Source: 55-13 sp964501275 (GTDB taxonomy: Bacteria; Armatimonadota; Fimbriimonadia; Fimbriimonadales; Fimbriimonadaceae). Taken from it: DNA of 64,000 nucleotides. The notes beneath the pieces are model-generated. The model did not search any database. It had not been told where the DNA came from and saw only the letters and a program-made list of their open reading frames with translations. Positions 49,726 to 58,143 of this stretch are shown piece after piece (the first letter of the stretch is position 1; every line of letters starts with the position of its first letter). The stretch lies in NCBI GenBank assembly GCA_964501275.1, contig CAZCSP010000002.1:62001-126000 (forward strand), written 5' to 3'. The translations under genes were made by a program, and so were the position numbers.

Positions 49726-51177
49726 ATGGCTCGCCCCGCTCCTTCACCAAAACAGAACTTCGTCCAGACGCTGTTGATCGTCATGTGCGTGTATCTCGGC
49801 ATGACGCTGATGTGCAATCGCCCTCAGACGCCAGAGACAAGGACGCGCGACCAGATTCTGGATTCGATGCGGACCCTGAACACCCAGATCAAGGACGTCA
49901 CGATCGCGCAGAAGGAACTGGGAGCCTTCAAGAAGAGAGTCCAGGAAGATACAAAGCCCCCCGCGCAGCCACTCGACCCAAAGGCCCCTCAAGTCAAAGC
50001 GCTCACCAAGGATGAGGCAGAAAAGCTGGAGTTCGAAGCTTCCATTCTTGTGGCGGATACCCAACTCAAGGCCGGGATGATCCGAAGCGAAACGCAACGC
50101 CTTCGCAATGCCTATCACCTCTTAGAATCCATCCAGAGGAAGCACTCTGCCAATCCAAACTGGACTCAAACCGAAGTCCAGATTCCTCCCACGGCGCTCC
50201 AGCCAGGCCGGTTCGAATGGCGGTCTTGGACAGGCCCCCAGTTATACAACAAGATCGTCGCCGAACTCTCGACGCGCAATAAGGACGACCTTGTTTGGGG
50301 CTTCATGCCGGGCGGATATGCCTTTATCGATTTTCTCGTTGGCATCACGGGCAAGGTCCCATCCTTCAGCTACTGGTTCGCGGCACTCCTTTTGGCGTTG
50401 GTCGTCAGGGCTATCATCTACCCTCTCGCTCAAAAGCAACTCATGTGGGGTCGTCAGATGTCGCAGCTGGCTCCCATGATGAAGGAGATCAAGGAGAAGT
50501 ATCCGGCTCAACAGGAGCAACAGGCCAAGATCATGGAGCTGTACCAGGAGTACGGCATCAATCCGATGGCCGGGTGCGGTCCGGCGCTCATCCAGATGCC
50601 GCTGTTCCTGTTCGTGTACCAGTGCATGCTGCACTACCAGTTTGAATTCCAGAACGGAACCTTCGCCTGGATCAACCCGGCGACCAGCAAAGCGACCGGC
50701 GGGTTTGTGGCCCCCAACCTTGGGCAGCTCGACCTGACTCTGATCATCATCTACGGCATTTCGATGTGCGTCACGACTTTGCTCCAGCCAGTCAACGATC
50801 CCACCCAAGCCAAGACACAGCGCATGATTGGCCTCAGCTTCGCCATCATGGTGCCGTTCTTCATGGTCTTCGCCTGGCCGGTTCCTTCTGCATTCGTTCT
50901 CTACTGGACCTTCACGAACGTCTTCGCAACCATCCAATCGCTGCGGGCTTATCGAATGCCGATGGAGCCTCTGGTGAAGAAGAACACGAAGACCGGAGGC
51001 GCTTATCCCAAGGGTGGGGGAGGCTTCTTTGCCAAGCTTCAAGAGCAGGCGCGGATCGCCCAGGAAGAGCAGGCGAAGAAGAACGGGTCCAGCAAACCCA
51101 CCGACATTTCGACGAACGGAACGTTGAACGGCAAGACGGGAACTCCCGCCAAGCACAAACCTAAAAAAAGGAAATGA
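49726..51177 (+). CDS. yidC: Membrane protein insertase YidC
   Basis: The 483-aa protein has an N-terminal membrane helix, a periplasmic coiled part (~30-190), and the YidC core from ~200: FSYWFAALLLALVVRAIIYP with the conserved Arg, the cytoplasmic hairpin (EIKEKYPAQQEQQAKIMELY), GINPMAGCGPALIQMPLF, and the VLYWTFTNVFATIQSL helix. The tail is basic and Lys-rich (KHKPKKRK), as in insertases that bind ribosomes. It inserts membrane proteins with or without SecYEG. The octamer array lies directly before its start. Confidence 0.95.
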   Translation: MARPAPSPKQNFVQTLLIVMCVYLGMTLMCNRPQTPETRTRDQILDSMRTLNTQIKDVTIAQKELGAFKKRVQEDTKPPAQPLDPKAPQVKALTKDEAEKLEFEASILVADTQLKAGMIRSETQRLRNAYHLLESIQRKHSANPNWTQTEVQIPPTALQPGRFEWRSWTGPQLYNKIVAELSTRNKDDLVWGFMPGGYAFIDFLVGITGKVPSFSYWFAALLLALVVRAIIYPLAQKQLMWGRQMSQLAPMMKEIKEKYPAQQEQQAKIMELYQEYGINPMAGCGPALIQMPLFLFVYQCMLHYQFEFQNGTFAWINPATSKATGGFVAPNLGQLDLTLIIIYGISMCVTTLLQPVNDPTQAKTQRMIGLSFAIMVPFFMVFAWPVPSAFVLYWTFTNVFATIQSLRAYRMPMEPLVKKNTKTGGAYPKGGGGFFAKLQEQARIAQEEQAKKNGSSKPTDISTNGTLNGKTGTPAKHKPKKRK

Positions 51178-51251
51178 ATTGTAATTGATGGGTCGCAAGG
51201 GGTAAATCGAACTTTCACGCACGCGCGCTCATCATCAGCAAATAGAGGATC

Positions 51252-52046
51252 ATGCAAACAATAGAAACCACGGGGAAATCGGTCGCAGAGGCCACCAAGA
51301 CGGCAGCCGCCAAGCTGGGCGTTGCGGAAGATCAGTTGACGGTGACGGTTGTCGAGGAGACCAAGGGGCTCTTCGGCAAAAGCACGGTGCGCATCAAAGC
51401 GGAAGTAAAGTCCGCCGAAGTGGCAGAGTCTGTCCCAACAAAAGCCGCTTCCAATGGCAAGCCGGAGGCCGCTGAAAAGCCGGCCAAGAAGGGTCGCGCC
51501 AAACCTGCCCAGAAGGAAGAGGAGAAGGTGGAAGAAGCTGTCGCCGAGCCCGTCGTCGCCGAGGAGTCGGAAGAGGCTGAAGTCGCCGCTACCGCCGATG
51601 ACGGAGACCGGTTCATTGAGCTCATCGAAGACCTCGTCGCCAAGGCCGACCTGGAGGTCACTGCCAAGGTGACCCAGGTAAGCGGACGCTATGTGAATAT
51701 TGAACTCGACGGCAAAGATGCGGCCTACCTGGTGGGCAAGCACGGCGAAGTCCTGAACGCGCTCCAATACCTGGTCAACATCATCGCGGGCCGCAAGTTC
51801 GGCAACGGCGTTCGGGCCACCATCGACGGCAACCACTACCGAAATCGCCGCGAGCAGCAGCTCACCGCCCACGCCCAGCGCGTCGCGGATGAGGTCATCA
51901 AGCGAGGCGAAGAAGCCGTCCTGGACGCCCTCCCCGCCTTCGAGCGAAGGATCGTCCACAAAGCTCTGTCCGAATACAAAGGCATCTCGACCTACAGCGA
52001 AGGCGAAGAGCCCAACCGACGCGTCGTCATCGCACCTGCGGAGTAG
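51252..52046 (+). CDS. jag: Jag / KhpB-like RNA-binding protein
   Basis: The 264-aa protein has the Jag N-terminal domain (GKSVAEATKTAAAKLGV, EETKGLFGKSTVRIK), an acidic Ala/Lys/Glu linker (~55-120), a KH domain with VGKHGEVLNALQYLVN, and an R3H domain (FERRIVHKALSEYKG ... TYSEGEEPNRRVVI). Jag acts as an RNA-binding partner in the rpmH-yidC block. The length is normal for versions with the linker. Confidence 0.93.
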   Translation: MQTIETTGKSVAEATKTAAAKLGVAEDQLTVTVVEETKGLFGKSTVRIKAEVKSAEVAESVPTKAASNGKPEAAEKPAKKGRAKPAQKEEEKVEEAVAEPVVAEESEEAEVAATADDGDRFIELIEDLVAKADLEVTAKVTQVSGRYVNIELDGKDAAYLVGKHGEVLNALQYLVNIIAGRKFGNGVRATIDGNHYRNRREQQLTAHAQRVADEVIKRGEEAVLDALPAFERRIVHKALSEYKGISTYSEGEEPNRRVVIAPAE

Positions 52047-52379
52047 TCACCTCCCCTTTCTCCCCAGCTGGGGAGAAGGGGGGAACTTGTAGTTAGAACA
52101 AGCTTGTAGACCCAAGCCAAGTAGCCTGGACCTCCAGGTCCGGGTATCCGTGGCCCGGACATTCCTGTTCGGGCAACCTTGAAAGAGCCACAAGCCTCAC
52201 GCACAGATAGAGGCGACTCTTTGCGGATGGCGACGGCTCATGGATCACAGCTTTCAGCAGTGCGACCGTAGTGGTACAAACGTGAATGGGGTTTGAAGAT
52301 AGGTTCCAAACTCCAAACTCGACCTGCATCCGTTTGTAGCCTCATTCCCACCTCCAACTCGGAGAGGAAGTTCGACTGC
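52047..52379. other. 333-bp spacer with hairpins, no gene seen
   Basis: After jag there is a strong hairpin at 52053-52081, then near 52130-52180 short palindromic stretches (GGACC-TCCA-GGTCC and GTCCGGG ... CCCGGAC). I find no credible ORF or RNA gene. Confidence 0.55.
52053..52081 (+). terminator. Hairpin after jag
   Basis: CCCCTTTCTCCCC pairs with GGGGAGAAGGGG around AGCT, with one bulged T. No U-run follows on the plus strand, so it may be Rho-linked or a 3' stabiliser. Confidence 0.5.
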
Positions 52380-52721
52380 CTACTCTGGCGGCGTGCCGAT
52401 GAAAGCGTCGACCACCTCGATCTCGCCAACGACATTGGAATTGAAGGCTGACCGTTCTTCGGCAGGAATCCAATACTTCAAGTGAATAGCGGCCCCAACT
52501 TGTTGGACCTGGTAGCCGTCGAGAAAGACTTTGCGGACGCGGAATCGGGCACCGTAGCCTTCTTCCTTGGTGTTCCAATCCCGGGCGATCTGGATCGCAT
52601 ACTCGCGATTCAGCACCGGATAGAAGATCGGTTGAAAGTAGAGGCGGGGTAGGGACTCTTTGGACCCGAAGCCTCAAATGAGATAGAGTTCGATCCGTCC
52701 CACAGGGCGGAACAGCGTGAC
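52380..52721 (-). pseudogene. 'ADP-ribosylation/crystallin J1'-like gene with in-frame TGA and no start codon
   Basis: From codon GTC at 52721 the frame reads VTLFRPVGRIELYLI, then TGA (52674-52676), then GFGSKESLPRLYFQPIFYPV and on without a break through IARDWNTKEEGYGARFRVRK and the YWIPAEER segment to 52380. From memory this matches the full ~110-aa family (TLYRPVG ... PRLP-QPIFYPVLN ... YWIPAEEL). The TGA replaces a position that is usually Glu or similar. An intact 78-aa ORF from ATG 52616 remains. It lies 11 bp after fabH. It is a recent pseudogene, a sequencing error or, less likely, a recoded stop. Confidence 0.7.
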
Positions 52722-52731
52722 TGTCTCTTCC

Positions 52732-53718
52732 CTACCACTTGATGATGTTCGATCCCCAGACGAGGCCTGCGCCGAAGCCGACGGTGAGGACGGTCATTCC
52801 CGCCTGGAGTCGACCTTCTTCCACCGCTTCCGAAAGCGCGATTGGAATAGAACCGCCGCTGGTGTTGCCATACTTGTGAACGTTCACAAACACCTTCTCC
52901 GGGGGAAGCCCCAGCCGCTTCGCCGCGGAGTCGATAATGCGCAGATTGGCCTGGTGGGGGACGAAGAGGTCCACGTCATCCGGGGTCATGCCTACTTGGT
53001 CCAGGACCTTGCAACAAGCTTCTCCCATGGCGTTCACCGCAAACCGATAGACCTCGGCGCCCGCCATGAAAATGCTCGTGCTCTTCCCCTCGGCTTGAGG
53101 GCTGCAACTCGGATAGAGGCCGCCCCCGACTTCAAGCGTGATGTACGGCGCACCGGAGCCATCGGAGAAGAGAACCGTCTTGAGAACTCCGCGCTCTGTT
53201 CCCTCCTGAGCCTCCAAAACCACCGCGCCCGCGCCGTCGCCAAAGAGGACGCAGGTGGAACGGTCCGTCCAATCCACGAACTTGGTCAATGTATCCACCC
53301 CGATCACCAAGACTTTCTTCGCCACACCCGACTCGATCATCGCCGTCGCGCTGGCGATTGAATAGATGAAGCCCGCGCAAGCCGCCCCCAGATCGTAGGC
53401 CCCGGCTCGGTTGGCTCCGATAGCGTTTTGAACGAGGCAGCTGGTAGAGGGAAAGTGCATATCCCCCGTGACCGTCCCACACACAACCAGATCGAGCTCG
53501 GAGGCGGGCAAGTTTGCGTTTGCCAGAGCCTTCTGAGAAGCTTCGATACTGAGCGTGCTGCAGGTCTCGGTCGGGCTGCAGAGGCGACGTTCCTTGATCC
53601 CCGTGCGCTGGGTGATCCATTCGTCGTTGGTCTCGACCATCTTGGAGAGATCGTCGTTGGTTAAGATTTTTGGCGGTACGGCATGGCCAATACCCGTGAT
53701 CACGGCCTTAGTTGGCAT
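52732..53718 (-). CDS. fabH: 3-oxoacyl-ACP synthase III (FabH)
   Basis: FabH condenses acetyl-CoA with malonyl-ACP to start fatty acid synthesis. The 328-aa protein has the active Cys in LGAACAGFIYS near 112, His in VPHQANLRI and Asn in GNTSGGSIPIAL, the KAS III triad. It opens with AVITGIGHAVPP. It is followed by the broken gene above and does not lie with plsX, though both act in lipid synthesis. Confidence 0.95.
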   Translation of the reverse strand: MPTKAVITGIGHAVPPKILTNDDLSKMVETNDEWITQRTGIKERRLCSPTETCSTLSIEASQKALANANLPASELDLVVCGTVTGDMHFPSTSCLVQNAIGANRAGAYDLGAACAGFIYSIASATAMIESGVAKKVLVIGVDTLTKFVDWTDRSTCVLFGDGAGAVVLEAQEGTERGVLKTVLFSDGSGAPYITLEVGGGLYPSCSPQAEGKSTSIFMAGAEVYRFAVNAMGEACCKVLDQVGMTPDDVDLFVPHQANLRIIDSAAKRLGLPPEKVFVNVHKYGNTSGGSIPIALSEAVEEGRLQAGMTVLTVGFGAGLVWGSNIIKW

Positions 53719-53926
53719 CTGGCCTCATTTTGACATGAATCGAGCGGCGAGTGGGGCTAACGAAGGCAGAACGGGGTTTCGGCGGAACGGCATTGCGGCA
53801 CTACGGCTTTGCGGACCTACGGTTTTGCAGTGTTGCGAGGTTGTGCTTCAACACCACCCTGTCGTAGTTCCGTAAAGCTCTAGTGCCCAAATCCGTGGTG
53901 TGGCAATACCGCAAAGCCGAAACGCC
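53719..53926. other. 208-bp spacer with an imperfect inverted repeat
   Basis: GGCACTACGGCTTTGCGGAC near 53798 has an inverted copy with about five changes near 53862-53885 (GTAGTTCCGTAAAGCTCTAG), and CGGCTTTGCGG reappears inverted near 53911. No gene is seen. Confidence 0.5.
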
Positions 53927-55201
53927 CTATGCCGGCAACACCTTCGCCGACACTTCCCCGAACCCCACCCGATAGCCCTCCCCCTGACACCAGGCGGTCA
54001 TGGTAACGGTGTCGCCATCCTCGATAAACGTCCGCGTCTCGCCGGTTTCCTGGAGGGTGATCGGCTTGGATCCTCGCCAGCAGAGTTCCAGCATGGAGCC
54101 AAAGCTGTCCTCCGCCTCTCCCGAAATCGTTCCGCTGGCGTAGAGGTCGGCGGATTCGATGGGGGTTCCGTTGGAGCTTTGGTGGGCAAGCTGTTGGGCA
54201 AAGGACCAGTAGAGGTGCTTTGTGTTGGAGCGGCAGATCACCTGGGGCTTGGCCATCCGCTCGCTCTGGATGGCGACCTCCAGGTGGATGTCGAAGTGGC
54301 TGGGGCCGGGGTTTTGGAGGTGGGGCAGGACCGGCGGCTCTTGAGTTTGGCCATCGATCCGCCAAGGCTCCAGGGCATCGAGCGTGACCACATAGGGCGA
54401 GATCGAGGTGCCAAAACTCTTGGCGAGGAACGGGCCAAGGGGCTGGTACTCCCACCTCTGCACATCGCGCGCCGACCAGTCGTTGACGATCACCACCCCA
54501 AAAATATGATCCTCACACTCCCCAATCGGAATCGGCTCGCCCATGGGACTGCCCTTGCCGGTGAAGAAGCCCATTTCTAATTCGAAGTCCAACTCCTTGG
54601 TCGGGCCAAAGCTCGGCGCTTCGTCGTTTGGGCCTTTGGTTTGCCCTTTGGGACGGCGAATCGTCTCCCCGCTGACCACCACGCTGGACGCCCGTCCGTT
54701 GTAGCCAATGGGCAGGTGGCGGTAGTTGGGCAGGAGGGGCGGCTGGTCGGGACGGAACATCCGTCCGACGTTGCTCGCGTGGTTGATCCCCGAGTAGAAA
54801 TCCACAAAGGCATTGAGAGTCATGGGAAGCAGGATTTCCGCGCTCTCCACCTCGATCACGGCCTTCGCTTTGACATCCGCGTTGTCGCGCAAATCGGCGG
54901 TTTCCCTACTTAGCAGTCGAAACAACTGACGCCGAATCTTAGCCAGCCCCGCCCGACCGCCAACCTCCAAGACCTCTTGGAAGTCGCAGGCGAAGTGGTC
55001 GTCCAGGCCATGCAACAAACCCGCATGGCATAGCTCATAGAGGTCGATCAGGGTATCGCCGACGCGCACCGCAATGGAGCCGTGCGGGCATCGGTCGGAG
55101 GCGTAGGTGCAAAACGGAAGGTTTTGGATCGGGAAATGGGAGTCGGGAGCGACTTCAATCCAGCTTTTCGCCTTGGGGGCGTGGGTTTCGTTCAGGTTCA
55201 T
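53927..55201 (-). CDS. fahA: Fumarylacetoacetase
   Basis: The enzyme hydrolyses fumarylacetoacetate at the end of tyrosine breakdown. The 424-aa protein has the FAH landmarks: FVDFYSGINHASNVG with the catalytic Asp, PPLLPNYRHLPIGYNGRAS, KELDFELEMGFFTGKG, VIVNDWSARDVQRWEY, PLGPFLAKSFGTSISPYVV, and GTISGEAEDSFGSMLEL. The length and order are normal. It overlaps the upstream gene's stop by 4 nt, so the two form an operon. hmgA and hppD are not in the window. Confidence 0.95.
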   Translation of the reverse strand: MNLNETHAPKAKSWIEVAPDSHFPIQNLPFCTYASDRCPHGSIAVRVGDTLIDLYELCHAGLLHGLDDHFACDFQEVLEVGGRAGLAKIRRQLFRLLSRETADLRDNADVKAKAVIEVESAEILLPMTLNAFVDFYSGINHASNVGRMFRPDQPPLLPNYRHLPIGYNGRASSVVVSGETIRRPKGQTKGPNDEAPSFGPTKELDFELEMGFFTGKGSPMGEPIPIGECEDHIFGVVIVNDWSARDVQRWEYQPLGPFLAKSFGTSISPYVVTLDALEPWRIDGQTQEPPVLPHLQNPGPSHFDIHLEVAIQSERMAKPQVICRSNTKHLYWSFAQQLAHQSSNGTPIESADLYASGTISGEAEDSFGSMLELCWRGSKPITLQETGETRTFIEDGDTVTMTAWCQGEGYRVGFGEVSAKVLPA

Positions 55202-56085
55202 ATCAATTTCAGTTCACGCAGGTCTTGAATCGGCTCTTCGACGCTACAGGAGCCGATGCCCAGAAACAGGCTTCGGGCATCTTCGATGTCCTCCAAATCC
55301 GCCTGCCAATCCCCAAAGCGAATGGTTGGGCCCACGAAGGAGAAGTCGGCGGGGTTTTCGGAAGCGAGGATAAGAGCGGCCTCTTTGGAAGAAAGGTCGT
55401 GGGCGGTCATCATCGCAGTGGCTACCAACACATTCAGGAATCCATGCATCTTGGTTCCAACTTCGTCTCGGTGGCTTCGAATTGGATGGTGGAGACCGGC
55501 CGTAAGCTTAAAGCTTAGTTCTAGTTGGACGCACTGTTGGAGGAATTCGGCGAGTTCTTCGCAGGACGGGAACGCCGACGCCTCCAAGCCCCCAGTCCGC
55601 GCCTTGGCCCCCAACCAATCCTGCTCCGCGATCAGGCCCATGGAGTCGGCCATCTCGGGCGCCCAAGGGAGTTCGCAGAAAACGTCGACCTGGCTGAACG
55701 CCCGAAGATCGGCCAAGTACTCGCCCACACGCGCATGGTCGGGAACGCGAATCTCAAACGCCTCGATATCCGCGTCATCTCCGGCCTGATTGACAAACTG
55801 CGACATAGCCCCCGCATCATAGGACAACCCATCGCCCCAATCCCCCCCCGAGGAGCCCACTACCGAAACCGGAACCGGCTCACCAAAAGTCCGTAAAGAC
55901 AAGACCTCCCGCAACTCCTCCAGCCGCGTCGAGGAGCAGACGAATCGGTCCAGTATCCAGGCCTCTTTGCCAGATCGGTAGCGAAGGTAGTTGTCCACGG
56001 CCTCGCCCATCGAGAGCTTGGCGGGGGGAAACAGCCCCGCGTAGTCGATCGCCCCATCCAGGAGACGCGCCAGTGCGTCGGTCAT
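55198..56085 (-). CDS. Conserved hypothetical protein coupled to fahA
   Basis: The 295-aa protein has no motif with known chemistry. It opens LARLLDGAIDYAGLFPPAKL and ends LFLGIGSCSVEEPIQDL, sequences I associate with proteins encoded beside fumarylacetoacetase genes in other phyla. The order is alpha/beta-like (PVSVVG, VDVFCELPW, LSFKLTAGLHHP), which would suit a TIM-barrel. ATGA overlap with fahA implies joint translation. A role in tyrosine breakdown is inferred from linkage. Confidence 0.7.
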   Translation of the reverse strand: MTDALARLLDGAIDYAGLFPPAKLSMGEAVDNYLRYRSGKEAWILDRFVCSSTRLEELREVLSLRTFGEPVPVSVVGSSGGDWGDGLSYDAGAMSQFVNQAGDDADIEAFEIRVPDHARVGEYLADLRAFSQVDVFCELPWAPEMADSMGLIAEQDWLGAKARTGGLEASAFPSCEELAEFLQQCVQLELSFKLTAGLHHPIRSHRDEVGTKMHGFLNVLVATAMMTAHDLSSKEAALILASENPADFSFVGPTIRFGDWQADLEDIEDARSLFLGIGSCSVEEPIQDLRELKLI

Positions 56086-56184
56086 GCCCGGAGTTTATCC
56101 AGTCCCAGGCCAAGAAAGTCGGCAAGGTAAAATAGTTGCCACCTTCCGGGTGTCGACGCCGTGCCCAGTGGATTAAGGACCAAC

Positions 56185-56760
56185 ATGGCAAAGCTCAGAG
56201 TTTTGATTGCAGACGACGACCCAATTATTCGGTTGGACCTCAAGCAGATGCTTGAGAACCTGGAGTACGAGGTGGTCGCCGAGGCCGGGGATGGACAACA
56301 GGCCGTCGCCGCCGCCCGAGAGGCGAATCCCGACATCTGCATCCTGGATGTCAAGATGCCCGTGATGGACGGCATTGAGGCGGTTTCCATCATCACGGAA
56401 GAGAGCATCGCCCCCACCATCCTGCTCACCGCATACTCGGACAAGGAGCTGGTGGATCGAGCCAAGGATGCCGGAGTCTTCGCCTACCTGGTGAAGCCGT
56501 TCAAGCCCAGCGACCTCCCACCCGCCATCGAGGTCGCGAGAAGCCGCTACGAGCAGAACCTTCAGCTTAACAAAGAGGTTTCCTCTCTGGAAGAGAAGCT
56601 GGAAACCCGAAAGCTGATCGACCGCGCCAAGGGAATCCTCCAGGATGAGCACGGCCTGAATGAGTCAGAAGCCTACCGCCGCATCCAGCTCCAATCCATG
56701 AACCTCCGCAAGACCATGAAAGAGGTTGCGGAAGCGATCATTCTGGCAAAGAGCGTTTAG
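56185..56760 (+). CDS. Response regulator with REC and ANTAR domains
   Basis: I start at ATG 56185 (191 aa, MAKLRVLIADDDPIIRLDL). The receiver domain has the acidic pocket LIADDDP, the phospho-acceptor Asp in CILDVKMP, Thr in LLTAYSD and Lys in YLVKPF. After a coiled linker the ANTAR domain follows (KLIDRAKGILQDEHGLNESEAYRRIQ). ANTAR binds paired RNA hexaloops to control transcript termination. No kinase or hexaloop target is obvious nearby. Confidence 0.93.
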   Translation: MAKLRVLIADDDPIIRLDLKQMLENLEYEVVAEAGDGQQAVAAAREANPDICILDVKMPVMDGIEAVSIITEESIAPTILLTAYSDKELVDRAKDAGVFAYLVKPFKPSDLPPAIEVARSRYEQNLQLNKEVSSLEEKLETRKLIDRAKGILQDEHGLNESEAYRRIQLQSMNLRKTMKEVAEAIILAKSV

Positions 56761-56830
56761 CCTGGCGGCGGCATCACGACATTCTAGTTGGTCGGTGCGG
56801 GCTGGTTCCGTAATCCCGCTAGAATGTCCT

Positions 56831-57058
56831 ATGCTTAAATCCATCTCCAATTCCAAGCTTTTCTTCGTCGCGCTCGGGATCACGATCGGGCTTTGTGGTA
56901 TGCGGGTCGTGGCAGGGCCGATCCAGACTTCCTCCGAACTGCGCAATGTAGATCGCTCTCTGGAGAAGATCGCCTCTTCTTTGGACCGAATCCAGCGGGA
57001 TGGGCTCAAGATCGAGCAGTCTTCTGGCAATCGGTTCCGGGTGGAAGTCGTTAAGTAG
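56831..57058 (+). CDS. Small membrane-anchored protein
   Basis: The 75-aa product from ATG 56831 has a membrane helix or signal (KLFFVALGITIGLCGMRVV) and a short coiled part (LRNVDRSLEKIASSLDRIQR). Its function is unknown. It ends 8 bp inside the convergent acpS gene. Confidence 0.55.
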   Translation: MLKSISNSKLFFVALGITIGLCGMRVVAGPIQTSSELRNVDRSLEKIASSLDRIQRDGLKIEQSSGNRFRVEVVK

Positions 57059-57395
57059 CGATTTGCTCCAGGATAGCGACCGCCGCCGCGTGGCTCTTTT
57101 CGTGGGTGATTGAGAGGTGGATTCTGGTCTTTGCCGGGTCCCAGTCGGGATGGGTGATCGTCACGACGGGTTCGCCATTCGCCCCCGGCAGGATTTCCAC
57201 ATCCTGCCAACTGAGGTGCAAGCCGACCGCCTTGGCGATGGCCTCCTTGGCCGCCCACCGCCCTGCCACGCGTAGAGGAGTCGTGATAATTTCGCGCTCC
57301 GGTTCGGTGAGGATGCGCCGGAGAAAGGCCGGGTTCTTCATCGCCTCGGCGATTCGGGAAACTTCCACCAGATCCAGGCCAACCGCAACGATCAC
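57051..57395 (-). CDS. acpS: Holo-ACP synthase AcpS
   Basis: AcpS transfers 4'-phosphopantetheine from CoA to ACP. The 114-aa protein has VGLDLVEVSRIAEAM with the metal-binding Asp, and RWAAKEAIAKAVGLHLSW with the second acidic ligand, followed by LSITHEKSHAAAVAIL. The length is normal. It connects functionally with fabH and plsX in lipid synthesis. Confidence 0.93.
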   Translation of the reverse strand: MIVAVGLDLVEVSRIAEAMKNPAFLRRILTEPEREIITTPLRVAGRWAAKEAIAKAVGLHLSWQDVEILPGANGEPVVTITHPDWDPAKTRIHLSITHEKSHAAAVAILEQIAT

Positions 57396-57454
57396 GCCTC
57401 ACCTTGGCCGGAAATGCGGAGCGATTGCAAGGCGTCCTATAATGGAAGAAAGAG

Positions 57455-57712
57455 ATGTTCGAACCGTTCCGCTTTTCTGGCCATGTGGAGAACAACGTCG
57501 TGGTACCCGACGAGGATATGTTATTGCCTGAGGGAGCGAAGGCAGAAGTTCGTATTGAGGCCAAATCCGAGACGGTGGAGTCGCTTGAAAAGGCAAGAGA
57601 AAGGCGCTTGAGGGCCGCTGAGAAGTTGCTTGAATTTGCCAAGACGCTGAATCTTCCCGCTGACTACAGATTCGACCGCGGCGAGGCGAACCAAAGGACC
57701 GATGAGTATTGA
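57455..57712 (+). CDS. VapB-like antitoxin
   Basis: The 85-aa protein has a short N-terminal beta part of the AbrB type (VVVPDEDMLLPEGAKAEVRI) and a helical C-terminus (LEKARERRLRAAEKLLEFA). It is followed by a PIN-domain gene with a TTGA overlap, the usual antitoxin-toxin order. The family match is weak by sequence and rests on context. Confidence 0.7.
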   Translation: MFEPFRFSGHVENNVVVPDEDMLLPEGAKAEVRIEAKSETVESLEKARERRLRAAEKLLEFAKTLNLPADYRFDRGEANQRTDEY

Positions 57713-58143
57713 GAATCCTCATTGATACAAGCGTTTTGCTGCGGTTCTTCAATCCCAACGATCCGCGTCACTTCCCGGTGCGCAAACATGTATGGGATCG
57801 GCTGAACAAGGATGAACTTTGCGTCGCACCTCAATGCATCTATGAGTTTATGGTAGTGGCAACAAGGCCACTTGAGGACGGTGGTTTTGGCAAATCTACA
57901 GACGAGCTTCGCTCTGCATACGAAGGAATCACTCAAACATTTCTGTGTCAACCCGATCCCCATGGACTGATGGATGCCTGGTTTGATCTGGTGATGACGC
58001 ATCGCGTCATGGGTAAAACCGTGCATGATGCCAGGTTAATTGCGTATATGAAATGTCTCGGCATCGGATCAATCCTCACCCTCAACGCCTCCGACTTCAA
58101 ACGCTACGGTGTGACCGTTCTCTCCCCCGAGTTCGCTTCCTGA
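57709..58143 (+). CDS. PIN-domain toxin (VapC-like)
   Basis: The 144-aa protein has the PIN acidic residues in ILIDTSVLLRFF, in the middle CIYEFMV and in KTVHDARLIAYM, with LTLNASDFKRY near the end. These bind metal for RNA cleavage. It starts at TTG 57709 overlapping the antitoxin stop. The 3' end overlaps the convergent Fe-S oxidoreductase gene by 40 bp. Confidence 0.85.
   Translation: MRILIDTSVLLRFFNPNDPRHFPVRKHVWDRLNKDELCVAPQCIYEFMVVATRPLEDGGFGKSTDELRSAYEGITQTFLCQPDPHGLMDAWFDLVMTHRVMGKTVHDARLIAYMKCLGIGSILTLNASDFKRYGVTVLSPEFAS

Noticed and set aside
52082..52240. Palindromic stretches after jag considered as an RNA gene
   Set aside because: Short stems only, no conserved RNA family features, and no clear promoter.
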